In this document: one piece after another, positions 8,348 through 15,597 of the stretch | Layout: each line of letters opens with the position of its first letter | How positions within the stretch are numbered: position 1 is the stretch's first letter | Source of the DNA: an uncultured Oscillospiraceae bacterium | GTDB lineage: Bacteria; Bacillota; Clostridia; Oscillospirales; Oscillospiraceae | NCBI GenBank assembly: GCA_934597175.1 | Contig: CAKTQR010000003.1 | Location: forward strand, 38,817-102,816 | Direction of reading: 5' to 3' | DNA length: 64,000 bases | Position numbers and translations under genes: made by a program | The notes under the pieces: generated by a model | The model's input: only the letters and a program-made list of their open reading frames with translations | Database searches by the model: none | What the model was told of the DNA's origin: nothing

Positions 8348-8728
8348 TTATAACGTAATAATCAAATCATTATTCACAATTTCTGTTGCTCTGCTACGAA
8401 TATCATTCATTCGACCAACCCACGCCATTTGATTGTCCGCTTTGAGTTGTTCGGTCACGCCCTCGTATTCTGCCATCTGTTTCACCAGCCTAGAAAACAT
8501 TTCTTCCGCCTGTCGGTTAATATCAGCAAGGTAACTGTTTAACTTGCCGCTTGTCAGCAGATTGGTGTATAGTACCCTTCGATTTTGCTTGATGTGTCGC
8601 AAATGTCGTTGCCCCCATATGCCGATTGGCTGTTGTTCTTCAGCGGGTAACGCAAGGTCGGGTAGATAATAATCTCCTTGCAAGGTGTAGTTGATTCCCG
8701 TTTTTTCGTCCGTAAAATGCTGTTTCAT
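8348..8728 (-). CDS. tnpV: TnpV-like transposon protein
   Basis: A 126-residue protein with the TnpV features known from Tn4451-type elements: GINYTLQGDYYLPDL near the start, then GIWGQRHLRHIKQNRR, KLNSYLADINRQAEEM and a helical C-terminus. The role of TnpV is not established. It lies 9 bases downstream of the relaxase gene in the same direction, as in related mobilizable elements. It helps to classify the element as a relative of clostridial mobilizable transposons. No signal peptide or membrane helix. Confidence 0.8.
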   Translation of the reverse strand: MKQHFTDEKTGINYTLQGDYYLPDLALPAEEQQPIGIWGQRHLRHIKQNRRVLYTNLLTSGKLNSYLADINRQAEEMFSRLVKQMAEYEGVTEQLKADNQMAWVGRMNDIRSRATEIVNNDLIITL

Positions 8729-8737
8729 TGTGTTGCC

Positions 8738-9916
8738 CTACCTTTCATCTTTATAATTTCTAAAGCGTTTTTCACGCTGTTTAGACTGCTTTTCCGACTT
8801 TGCTCTATCAAGCAAGTCATCAATTTGTTTATGACCAAATACTTTGCGGAGAAGTTTGTAATTCCTGTTTTCCGCACGCAGATTTTCATTCTCTCGTGAT
8901 AATTTTTCATTAACTTTCGATAACTTCTCGTTTTCACGATATAGGTTTCCGTTTGTGATGTTCAATCTGTGGTAACTGTCCAACGCCTTGAAATATCGTG
9001 CAAATAAGGTGCTTATTAAAGACTTAAATCGGGATATAAGCGGCTCAACAAACTTTGCCTTATAAGTTCTCGCCGACATCATTGCAGGCGGTTCAGGCAA
9101 CTGATATTCAGGCTCATTCATTATGCTTTCATCAAGATTTTGTAACGATCTTTCGCCGTTATCAAAGTTTTCAATGCGGTCAGCCATAACACGAAATTCA
9201 TCTTTCTTTTCAGCTAGTTTATCTTCAAGAGCGTTAATTTCTTTTTCTCGCTCCTGCTTTTTGTAATCCAAAACAGACAGGTGTTTTTCGTGAGTACCCT
9301 TGTGTTCCCATTCAATTCCGTGGCGTTCCATAACAAATGCGAGTGCGGATTTTTCTACGCTTACCCATTGGTTCCACTCGGTATCTCCACGCGTTCCGCC
9401 CTTAAAACCTTGGGCAGCAAGAGCCTGTTTCAGAGATACTCTTGTATCAAGTCCACGCTTGCTACCCGTGATGAACGGAACAAAATCAATGTGCAAATGT
9501 GGCGTTGCTTCATCCATATGCAGATGAGCCGAGAACACTTTTAACTGAGGATTTCTTTCCTGAAACCCACGATAGTATTCATCTAAAATTTGTCGGGCAA
9601 TCTCTCCGTTTTCACTTTCCGCACTCATATTTTCTTTATCGCCTATCTGCAAAATGAGTTCGTGGAACGGCTTTTCTTGCTTTGAATTACGGATTTTTTC
9701 ATAGTAGTTTTCTATTCTGCGGTCGGCTCTTGTCTGTTTATCGTTGTACTTTTCAAGTGCTTCGTCAAACAATTCGTGATAGACTTTCTTGATATTTTCA
9801 TTACAGTAGTCGATATTGAGATGTGTTCGACTGCCGTCAACATTTTCCGCTTTGAACTTGCGGCTGTTGTGATTAACCGAGCCTTTACCGACCATTGCGC
9901 TTATCGTTCTTTTCAT
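8738..9916 (-). CDS. mobV: MobV-family relaxase (Pre/Mob type)
   Basis: Relaxase that nicks the element's oriT and pilots the strand into a recipient through a helper conjugation system. The MobV motifs are clear: an N-terminal HNSRKFKAENVDGSRTHLN region (about 16-34) and the metal-binding signature HLHMDEATPHLHID (131-144), where the histidines hold the divalent ion. The C-terminal ~200 residues are charged and coiled-coil rich (NENLRAENRNYKLLRKVFG). At 392 residues it is a usual size. The likely oriT lies directly upstream. TnpV follows 9 bases downstream. Confidence 0.93.
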   Translation of the reverse strand: MKRTISAMVGKGSVNHNSRKFKAENVDGSRTHLNIDYCNENIKKVYHELFDEALEKYNDKQTRADRRIENYYEKIRNSKQEKPFHELILQIGDKENMSAESENGEIARQILDEYYRGFQERNPQLKVFSAHLHMDEATPHLHIDFVPFITGSKRGLDTRVSLKQALAAQGFKGGTRGDTEWNQWVSVEKSALAFVMERHGIEWEHKGTHEKHLSVLDYKKQEREKEINALEDKLAEKKDEFRVMADRIENFDNGERSLQNLDESIMNEPEYQLPEPPAMMSARTYKAKFVEPLISRFKSLISTLFARYFKALDSYHRLNITNGNLYRENEKLSKVNEKLSRENENLRAENRNYKLLRKVFGHKQIDDLLDRAKSEKQSKQREKRFRNYKDER

Positions 9917-10263
9917 TAAATCTCACATCCTTTCCTTATCCGGCGTCAGCCGGGGTTCTGTTACTCTTGTCAAGAGTAACGCAAAAGCACTTTTGACAGC
10001 CTACTGCCATCAAAAGCTGCTATTGCGCTCTCCGAGGGGTGCGGGTCGCCGGTGGCGACCTCTGCCGGCTTCAGTCGGCAGAAGCACCGACCGAGCCGAC
10101 AGGCGAGACAGGGGCTTTGCCCCATTGTCTGCGGACAACTCCCCAGCGGAGCCGCCCTTTGAAAAGGGCACCCTGCACCTCGCCTAAACTTCGTATTGGC
10201 ATACCTGCCGAAAAAGAACATTGCAAGATTGCGAAAGTCCCGCACCTTTACAATGTTGCAACC
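9917..10263. other. oriT: Likely oriT region between relaxase and repA-like gene
   Basis: A 347-bp gene-free stretch, GC-richer than the rest of the element and full of inverted repeats: GTTACTCTT/AAGAGTAAC around a 3-base centre (9960-9980), CTTTTGA/TCAAAAG (9990-10016) and a GGGGC/GCCCC hairpin (10111-10123). MobV oriTs normally lie upstream of the relaxase gene and contain such repeats, with the nick close to one of them. I cannot place the nick. The small open frames here show no motif and are left out. Confidence 0.5.
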
Positions 10264-11238
10264 TTACTGATCGCTGCTCTCTTTTTCTTCGGGTAGTTGC
10301 CAATACCACATACTGCCTTCCTTAACAGATCGCACACGCAGAGTTTTCTTTGCTTCATCGAGCACTCGTTTGGAGATATCTAAACTCTGCGCCTTTTGCA
10401 GCAAGGTCTGTTGCGGGTACTTCCCGCCGGATAGGTAGTCAACGATAAGGCTTTCAGCCATATCGGATTTCTTCTCACGACTGATGCCGCTGAGAAGATC
10501 GTCGATGGAAATATCATAATGACCGAGCCATTTGAAGCCGTTGGCTTCACTCAGTTCAAATGCGATAGGTTTGCCTTCCGGTGCGAGGGAAGATTTTTGA
10601 TGTGCCGCCACTCGTATCTCCGGTTTGTCCTTTACTCTGCCAACTACAAGGACGCTTCTTGCTGTTGCTTGAAAGTCTATGGAACCAAGACCTCTATAAT
10701 TGGATTTGTTACCCTGTGCCTTGTTTAAGTGTCCCACAAGTATAATCGCACAACGGTATTTCTCAGCGATCCTGCCAAGCTGAGAGAGAATGGTACGGAC
10801 TTCATTTGCTCGGTTCATATCTACCTTTGCGCCGATATAGGCTTGCATTGGATCTAAAATCATTACCCTTGCACCTGTTTCTGCAATAGCTTTTTCTACT
10901 CTCTCGTCAAGCATCGTCAATGCTGCCTCAGATTCGTCGATCACCTTGATTTGTGAGCAGTCTGCATTACCGGCAAGAAGACGAGGCTTGATGGTATCCC
11001 CAAGCCCATCCTCTGCGGTTTGATATATTACCTTAATCGGCTCGCGCTCGGTGTCGTCGCAGGGTAGTTTTTCTCCCCTTGACAACAGAGCCGCTAATCT
11101 CAATATCAGTGTTGTTTTTCCTTCACCGCCGTCGCCGTGAATGATTGTCAACTTACCGTATGGGATATAGGGATACCACAGCCATTCCACTTCTTCGACG
11201 GGCACCTCATCCATACTGATGATTTTTAATTCCGCCAT
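10264..11238 (-). CDS. RepA-like RecA-fold ATPase (replicative helicase type)
   Basis: A 324-residue P-loop ATPase of the RepA/RadA-like group that encircles DNA as a hexamer in plasmid and element replication. Walker A is GDGGEGKTT (35-43), Walker B is VMILDP near 125, followed by the conserved AIILVGHLNKAQGNKSNYRGLGS sensor region (shown in part as VGHLNKAQ and YRGLGSIDF). The C-terminal 60 residues look like a small helical domain. An RBS (AAAGGAGG) precedes the ATG. A function in replicating the excised circle is likely. The leader between mobC and this gene contains a candidate antisense RNA on the opposite strand. Confidence 0.8.
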   Translation of the reverse strand: MAELKIISMDEVPVEEVEWLWYPYIPYGKLTIIHGDGGEGKTTLILRLAALLSRGEKLPCDDTEREPIKVIYQTAEDGLGDTIKPRLLAGNADCSQIKVIDESEAALTMLDERVEKAIAETGARVMILDPMQAYIGAKVDMNRANEVRTILSQLGRIAEKYRCAIILVGHLNKAQGNKSNYRGLGSIDFQATARSVLVVGRVKDKPEIRVAAHQKSSLAPEGKPIAFELSEANGFKWLGHYDISIDDLLSGISREKKSDMAESLIVDYLSGGKYPQQTLLQKAQSLDISKRVLDEAKKTLRVRSVKEGSMWYWQLPEEKESSDQ

Positions 11239-11272
11239 AGGCGTTGCCTCCTTTCAATTTTTCTCAAAACTA

Positions 11273-11301
11273 TTGAAATTGGAGGAGTCATAGGTTATAA
11301 T
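11273..11301 (+). promoter_or_regulatory. Promoter of the candidate antisense RNA
   Basis: TTGAAA (11273-11278) and TATAAT (11296-11301) with a 17-bp spacer point rightward, against the direction of the surrounding genes. The only thing in front of it is the hairpin with T-run at 11322-11376. Confidence 0.6.
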
Positions 11302-11307
11302 ACTTGC

Positions 11308-11376
11308 AGTACATTTTTGAGAAGACTGTTCCGTATCTGCGCCAACAGATACATTGAGAACAGTCTTTTCGGTTTT
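11308..11376 (+). ncRNA. Candidate antisense (counter-transcribed) RNA against the repA-like leader
   Basis: A consensus promoter (11273-11301) is followed about 20 bases later by a long stem-loop: AAGACTGTTC / GAACAGTCTT as outer arms (11322-11367), GTATCTG / CAGATAC as inner arms, then TTTTCGGTTTT. This reads as a ~70-base RNA made of one stem-loop with an intrinsic terminator. It is transcribed opposite to, and within, the leader of the RepA-like gene, the arrangement of copy-control RNAs in plasmids. No start codon with an RBS is present in it. Confidence 0.55.
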
Positions 11377-11707
11377 ATATGCCATCCTTTTGCTCCTTCA
11401 TTCCATATAGCGTGGTGTTAATCTGCTCAATACGGTCGAGCAAGTCATCGTGAACTCCTGCGCCGGCTTCGATGCGTTTAAGTTCATCGAGGACGGCGGT
11501 AAGCTCGTTTCGCAGGGCCTTATAGACTCTCGGATTGCCGACAACCGTTATTTGCTGCTTCAGAGCACGGGCACAAAGATAATCCTGCTTTGTCAGTCCC
11601 GATATTCTGACATTACTGTCCAAAATAGCAGCCTCCTGCGGCGACATACGAAAAGCAATTGTTTTGCTCCTCCAACGGTTGTGACGGTCAAGATTTTTAG
11701 CGGACAT
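11375..11707 (-). CDS. mobC: MobC-like mobilization accessory protein
   Basis: Relaxosome protein that helps the relaxase open oriT. The ATG at 11705-11707 (MSAKNLDRHNRWRSK) overlaps the integrase stop by 11 bases, so translation is probably coupled; longer upstream frames run within the integrase gene and are ignored. The 110-residue product has the ribbon-helix-helix-like segment KTIAFRMSPQEAAILDSNVR followed by the MobC-family ISGLTKQDYLCARAL, and a helical C-terminus. Its stop codon abuts the terminator of the antisense RNA on the other strand. Together with MobV and the oriT-like region it completes the mobilization set. Confidence 0.85.
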   Translation of the reverse strand: MSAKNLDRHNRWRSKTIAFRMSPQEAAILDSNVRISGLTKQDYLCARALKQQITVVGNPRVYKALRNELTAVLDELKRIEAGAGVHDDLLDRIEQINTTLYGMKEQKDGI

Positions 11708-12785
11708 TTTCAATATCCATCCTTTCATATTCAAGTTTCTTTGCCATTTCCGTCTGCTTTGACGGGAATAGGTGTGCATAGCGATATGTGATCTCAATGC
11801 TTTCGTGACCGACACGGTCGGCAATTGCCACCGCAGAAAAGCCCATATCTATGAGCAGGGAAATATGGCTATGGCGCAAGTCGTGAATGCGGATACGCTT
11901 CACCCCTGCGGCTCTTGAGCCACGATCCATTTCTCGGTGCAGATAATTCTTTGAAATGGGGAATATACGGTCTTTCTTTTTGTAGCCGTACAGCATACCG
12001 ATATAATCCTGCATTTCCTCACAGAGAAACTGCGGCATTTTAATTGTGCGGTTGCTTTTCCTTGTTTTCGGTGTGGTAATGACATCTTCGCCGTGCAAAC
12101 GCTGATAAGATTTGCTGATTGTAACAGTACCTTTTTTAAAGTCGAAGTCCCCCGCAGTCAGAGCGAGTAACTCGCCCTCACGAATGCCACACCAGTAAAG
12201 CATTTCAAATGCGTAGTATGATACGGGCTTGTCCATCATTTCATCGGCAAACTTCTTGTACTCTTCTTTCGTCCAAAACTTCATTTCCTTGCGTTCCTCT
12301 GTGCCCATATTCCCGGCTTTTGCGGCGGGATTGGAACGAAGGTCATAATGTCTTACAGCGTGGTTAAAGATGGCACTAAGCTGATTGTGGACGGTTTTGA
12401 GATAGGTCTGTGAATACGGCTTCTTCTTTTCATCACGAAAAGCGAGCAGTTCATTCTGCCAAGCGATTACATCCTTTGTGGTGATCTCACTGACATTTTT
12501 CTTTTCAAAATAGGGTAAAATCTTGGTTTCAATGATATGCTTTTTGGTCAGCCAAGTGTTTTCTTTTAAGCGGGGTTTTATGTCCTTTATATAAAGCTCA
12601 ACAAAGGCGGAAAAGTTCATATCCATATCGGCAGCACTTTGCTGCTTAAATACTCGCTCCCACTCCTGCGCCTCTCGTTTGGTTTCAAAGCCTCGCTTGC
12701 ATTTCTGTTTGCGCTCGCCTTTCCAATCTACATATCGTGTTAAAACATACCAAGTGCCGTTATCTTCATTTTTATAAACAGGCAT
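11697..12785 (-). CDS. int: Site-specific tyrosine integrase
   Basis: Catalyses insertion into, and excision from, the guaA 3' end. The start at 12783-12785 (MPVYKNEDNGTWYV) has a good RBS (GGAGA). Domains: an N-terminal arm-binding domain (residues 1-45, YVDWKGERKQKCKRGFETK), a SAM-like core-binding domain (about 55-150), and a catalytic domain with Arg in GIREGELLAL, the H-x-x-R box HDLRHSH, and the His/Tyr end VGHESIEITYRYAHL. All catalytic residues are present and at 362 residues the length is normal for Tn916-like integrases. It overlaps xis (14 bases) and mobC (11 bases). Confidence 0.95.
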   Translation of the reverse strand: MPVYKNEDNGTWYVLTRYVDWKGERKQKCKRGFETKREAQEWERVFKQQSAADMDMNFSAFVELYIKDIKPRLKENTWLTKKHIIETKILPYFEKKNVSEITTKDVIAWQNELLAFRDEKKKPYSQTYLKTVHNQLSAIFNHAVRHYDLRSNPAAKAGNMGTEERKEMKFWTKEEYKKFADEMMDKPVSYYAFEMLYWCGIREGELLALTAGDFDFKKGTVTISKSYQRLHGEDVITTPKTRKSNRTIKMPQFLCEEMQDYIGMLYGYKKKDRIFPISKNYLHREMDRGSRAAGVKRIRIHDLRHSHISLLIDMGFSAVAIADRVGHESIEITYRYAHLFPSKQTEMAKKLEYERMDIENVR

Positions 12786-12972
12786 TTTTGTTCTCCTTTC
12801 TGGCTTGGTACAGCCTTTCATTAAAATACTCTCTGTTGACTCTTCCCGAGATGGTAATAAAGCCTTTACGCTTTAGTTCCTCATTCAGCTCTCGTATGAC
12901 TTTGTAGGCATACGAGGTTGAAACATCGAGAATCTCAGCGACTTCTTCCACTCGCATAAACTGTTGTCCCAT
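12772..12972 (-). CDS. xis: Excisionase-type HTH protein
   Basis: A 66-residue protein with a MerR/HTH_17-like winged helix: MRVEEVAEILDVSTSYAYKVI followed by the wing ITISGRVNREYF. Small proteins of this type immediately upstream of a tyrosine integrase act as excisionases, bending the element ends. A strong RBS (AAAGGAGG) precedes the ATG at 12970-12972. It overlaps the integrase start by 14 bases. Two direct repeats GTGCCGTTC(C)TACCC just upstream (13006-13036, period 16) could be its binding sites or an operator. Confidence 0.85.
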   Translation of the reverse strand: MGQQFMRVEEVAEILDVSTSYAYKVIRELNEELKRKGFITISGRVNREYFNERLYQARKENKNACL

Positions 12973-13126
12973 AAGTTTCCTCCTTTCTTCGGTTAGTATA
13001 ATGGGGTGCCGTTCTACCCAAGTGCCGTTCCTACCCCTGCTTTTTCAGCGGCGTTGTCTCGCTCGCTCCGTCGCCACTCGGAGGTCTTGGCAAAATCATA
13101 TCCCACTTAGACGGTCATTCATTTTT

Positions 13127-13254
13127 ACTAAGCGCATATGCTTAGTCTTATATCATTATACTAAGCATATTTGCTTTTGTCAAGTGGTTTGCGAGAAAAT
13201 ACTAAACTTTTTTGTTTGGAATCTTCTTGACAGCACTAAACATTTCTGCTATAC
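13127..13254. promoter_or_regulatory. Four operator-like repeats between xis and the HTH regulator
   Basis: The pattern ACTAA(A/G)C-N6-G(C/T)TT occurs four times: 13127-13146 (perfect arms ACTAAGC/GCTTAGT), 13160-13179, 13201-13220 and 13235-13254. Centres are 33, 41 and 34 bp apart. The fourth copy fills the space between the -35 and -10 of the regulator's promoter, as expected for autorepression. The gene-free stretch 12973-13285 contains no gene I can support. Confidence 0.65.
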
Positions 13255-13255
13255 T
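13227..13255 (+). promoter_or_regulatory. Promoter of the HTH regulator
   Basis: TTGACA (13227-13232), 17-bp spacer, TATACT (13250-13255). The start codon follows at 13286 with RBS AAAAGAGGTG. A repeat of the operator series overlaps the spacer. Confidence 0.8.
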
Positions 13256-13285
13256 ATGTACGAACACTTGAAAAGAGGTGCTTTT

Positions 13286-13816
13286 ATGGCTATTAGCGAA
13301 AGAATTCACTTTTTCCGCAATCTACGTGGAATGACACAAAAATATCTCGGATTACAGCTCGGTTTTCCCAATAAATCTGCTGATGTTCGTATGGCACAGT
13401 ATGAAACAGGTTCCCGTACTCCAAAAGCAGATATTACTGCAGCGTTGGCACAAGTTTTGGATGTAGCACCTGAAGCGTTGAATGTGCCCGATATTGACAG
13501 TTACATAGGTCTGATGCACACGCTGTTTGCCCTTGAGGACATTTACGGCATTACCGTCAGCGAAGCAGACGGGGAAGTGTGTCTTAAAGTCAACTCTGAG
13601 AAGGGGAAGGATGCCGCAGAAATTATTCGTATGCTTACCGCTTGGAAAGAGCAAAAAGCCAAACTCGATGCATGTGAGATTGATAAAGATACCTACGACC
13701 AATGGCGTTACCACTATCCTAAGTTCGACACGACGGGCGGTTGGGTAAAGGCTCCTTCGGAGGAACTGAACGATATAATGTTAGACACCTTCAAAGATCG
13801 CCTGAAACCCGACTAA
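13286..13816 (+). CDS. Cro/C1-type HTH regulator of the element
   Basis: A 176-residue regulator. Residues 3-65 are an HTH domain (RIHFFRNLRGMTQKYLGLQL ... MAQYETGSRTPKADITAALA). The C-terminal 110 residues are a helical domain without a recognised motif (YIGLMHTLFALEDIYGITV). It is the only rightward gene in the mobility arm and faces xis-int, the usual position of the repressor that keeps an element quiet. The operator-like repeats in front of it support autoregulation and possibly control of the leftward operon. The ATG at 13286 is the first with a good RBS; longer in-frame reading through the promoter is not credible. Confidence 0.85.
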   Translation: MAISERIHFFRNLRGMTQKYLGLQLGFPNKSADVRMAQYETGSRTPKADITAALAQVLDVAPEALNVPDIDSYIGLMHTLFALEDIYGITVSEADGEVCLKVNSEKGKDAAEIIRMLTAWKEQKAKLDACEIDKDTYDQWRYHYPKFDTTGGWVKAPSEELNDIMLDTFKDRLKPD

Positions 13817-13830
13817 GAAAAAAGACGACA

Positions 13831-13874
13831 AAAAGCCCTTAACTGCGGTACAAATCCACAGTTAAGGGCTTTTT
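13831..13874 (+). terminator. Terminator behind the HTH regulator
   Basis: AAAAGCCCTTAACTG and CAGTTAAGGGCTTTT form a 15-bp perfect stem ending in a T-run, 14 bases after the regulator's stop. It may work in both directions and would then insulate guaA from the element. Confidence 0.85.
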
Positions 13875-13978
13875 AATCGTATAATACAGATTTATTTCTT
13901 GGTAACAGCCATTTGAGAATTATTCTGATAACCTACAAGCCACTTGGGGTATAGAATAATAGTCACTTCAAGGGATGT

Positions 13979-13996
13979 TATCAAATCGTTATCAAA
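13979..13996. repeat. Arm-type sites at the right end of the element
   Basis: Two GTTATCA heptamers (13979-13985 and 13990-13996) with 11-bp spacing, same orientation and spacing as the left-end pair at 711-728. An inverted TGATAAC lies at 13928-13934. Confidence 0.5.
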
Positions 13997-14053
13997 AGGG
14001 GTGGGCAAAGTCCGAAAAGCCTTGATATTACTGGGTTTTTAGACTTTCTGGGA

Positions 14054-14069
14054 TTATTCCCACTCGACG
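14054..14069. other. attR: Right attachment site, inside the guaA 3' end
   Basis: Plus-strand TTATTCCCACTCGACG, the last codons and stop of guaA; identical to 598-613. Insertion therefore leaves the guaA product unchanged. Confidence 0.85.
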
Positions 14070-15583
14070 GTGGCGGGGGGTTTGCTGGTGATGTCGTAGA
14101 CGACACGGGTGACATTGGGCACTTCGTTTGTGATGCGGTTGGACGCTTTCGAGAGCATGTCATATGGCAGGCGTGACCAGTCTGCGGTCATGAAGTCGTC
14201 GGTGGTGACGGCTCTGAGGACTATCGTTCCGCCGTAAGTTCTCGCATCGCCCATGACGCCGACGCTCAGGCTGCTGTCCAAGACGGCGAAGAACTGGCTC
14301 GTCACGGCGTCGAGACCGAAGTTTTTCATCTCCTCACGGAAGATGAAGTCGGCTTTCTGCACGGTGGCGATCTTCTCCCGGGTTATCTCGCCGAGGATGC
14401 GGATGGCAAGGCCCGGACCGGGGAACGGCTGGCGGGACACGAGATACTCGGGCAGGCCGAGCTCACGGCCGAGCTGGCGCACCTCGTCCTTAAACAGCAT
14501 GCGCAGCGGCTCGATTATCTCCTTGAAATCGACAAAATCGGGCAGACCGCCGACATTGTGGTGGCTCTTTATGGTTGCCGAAGCGCCGAGGCCGGACTCG
14601 ATGATGTCGGGGTATATCGTGCCCTGTGCGAGGTAGTCGACAGAGCCTATCTTCTTGCTTTCTTCCTCGAAAACACGGATGAACTCCTCGCCTATTATCT
14701 TGCGCTTGCGCTCGGGCTCGGTAACGCCCGTAAGCTTGTTAAGAAATCTATCGGCAGCGTCGACACGGACAAAATTGATGTTCCACTTTGAAAACGCCTG
14801 CTCGACCTCGTCGCCCTCGTTAAGGCGCATAAGGCCGTGGTCGACGAACACGCATGTGAGCTGGCTGCCAACGGCTTCGGCGAGCAGCGCTGCGCACACG
14901 GAGGAGTCCACGCCGCCGGAGAGGGCGAGCAGCACCTTGCCGTCGCCTATCTTCTCACGAAGCTCGGCGATCGCCGTTTTGCAGTAGCTGTCCATGTGCC
15001 AATCGCCTGCACACTTGCAGACCTTGAACAGGAAGTTGTGCAGTATCTGCGCACCGAACTCGGTGTGCGTCACCTCGGGGTGGAACTGGACGCCGTAGAG
15101 CCTGCGCTCATCGTCGCACATTGCGGCGCACGGGCAGCTATCGGTCGTAGCGGTTATTGAAAAGCCCTCGGGCGGGGTCTTTATATAATCGGTGTGGCTC
15201 ATCCAGCAGACGCTGTCTGCGGGCACGCCGTCAAACAGCACACTTTTTTGCGTGTGGAGCGTTACCTTGCCGTACTCGCTGATGCTTCCGGCGGAGCAAA
15301 TTTCGCCGTTTCCCATCCACGCCATGAGCTGGCAGCCGTAGCAGATGCCCAGCACGGGGATGCCGGCTGAAAGTATCGCCGGGTCAAAGTGCGGCGAGTG
15401 CTCGTCGTACACGCTGTTCGGGCCGCCGGTAAAGATTATGCCGGTGTAGCCTGCAGCTTTTATCTCGTCAAGGGTGATGCCGTTGTAGCCCTTGACCTCT
15501 GCGAAAATTTTGTGCTCGCGCACTCTGCGGGCGATAAGCTGATTGTACTGCCCGCCGAAATCCAGTACCAGAATTTTGTCCAT
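14054..15583 (-). CDS. guaA: GMP synthase (glutamine-hydrolysing)
   Basis: Converts XMP to GMP with glutamine and ATP, the last step of guanine nucleotide synthesis, in the cytosol. N-terminal class I glutamine amidotransferase: [14 protein letters not shown], nucleophile Cys in [11 protein letters not shown] and the His/Glu pair in [10 protein letters not shown]. The ATP pyrophosphatase domain has the P-loop [15 protein letters not shown] near residue 218, and the C-terminal dimer domain ends in VEWE. Length 509 is typical. It is last in a seven-gene operon, 14 bases after purB. Its final 16 bases are the attachment site of the 13.5-kb element, so the original terminator now lies at 556-587. 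Confidence 0.97.
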   Translation of the reverse strand: MDKILVLDFGGQYNQLIARRVREHKIFAEVKGYNGITLDEIKAAGYTGIIFTGGPNSVYDEHSPHFDPAILSAGIPVLGICYGCQLMAWMGNGEICSAGSISEYGKVTLHTQKSVLFDGVPADSVCWMSHTDYIKTPPEGFSITATTDSCPCAAMCDDERRLYGVQFHPEVTHTEFGAQILHNFLFKVCKCAGDWHMDSYCKTAIAELREKIGDGKVLLALSGGVDSSVCAALLAEAVGSQLTCVFVDHGLMRLNEGDEVEQAFSKWNINFVRVDAADRFLNKLTGVTEPERKRKIIGEEFIRVFEEESKKIGSVDYLAQGTIYPDIIESGLGASATIKSHHNVGGLPDFVDFKEIIEPLRMLFKDEVRQLGRELGLPEYLVSRQPFPGPGLAIRILGEITREKIATVQKADFIFREEMKNFGLDAVTSQFFAVLDSSLSVGVMGDARTYGGTIVLRAVTTDDFMTADWSRLPYDMLSKASNRITNEVPNVTRVVYDITSKPPATVEWE

Positions 15584-15597
15584 TTAAATACCTGCCG

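Larger units (their letters stand above)
598..14069. mobile_element. Integrative mobilizable element in the guaA 3' end, carrying AbiE and type III R-M
   Basis: The borders are the 16-bp direct repeats at 598-613 and 14054-14069. Inside are, in order, abiEi-abiEii, a five-gene type III restriction-modification cluster, tnpV, a MobV relaxase, a likely oriT, a RepA-like ATPase, mobC, a tyrosine integrase, an excisionase and an HTH regulator. There are no conjugation (T4SS) genes, so it should need a helper for transfer. The cargo is visibly more AT-rich than the flanking pur/gua genes. The set tnpV-mobV-repA-mobC-int-xis recalls Tn4451-like mobilizable elements of clostridia, but the recombinase here is a tyrosine enzyme, not a large serine TnpX. 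Confidence 0.85.

Noticed and set aside
9970..10296. Overlapping frames in the oriT-like region
   Set aside because: All are Arg/Pro-rich products of GC-rich, inverted-repeat DNA without start signals.
13001..13285. N-terminal extension of the HTH regulator
   Set aside because: It would span four operator repeats and a consensus promoter; the ATG at 13286 has a proper RBS and gives the normal start of an HTH domain.
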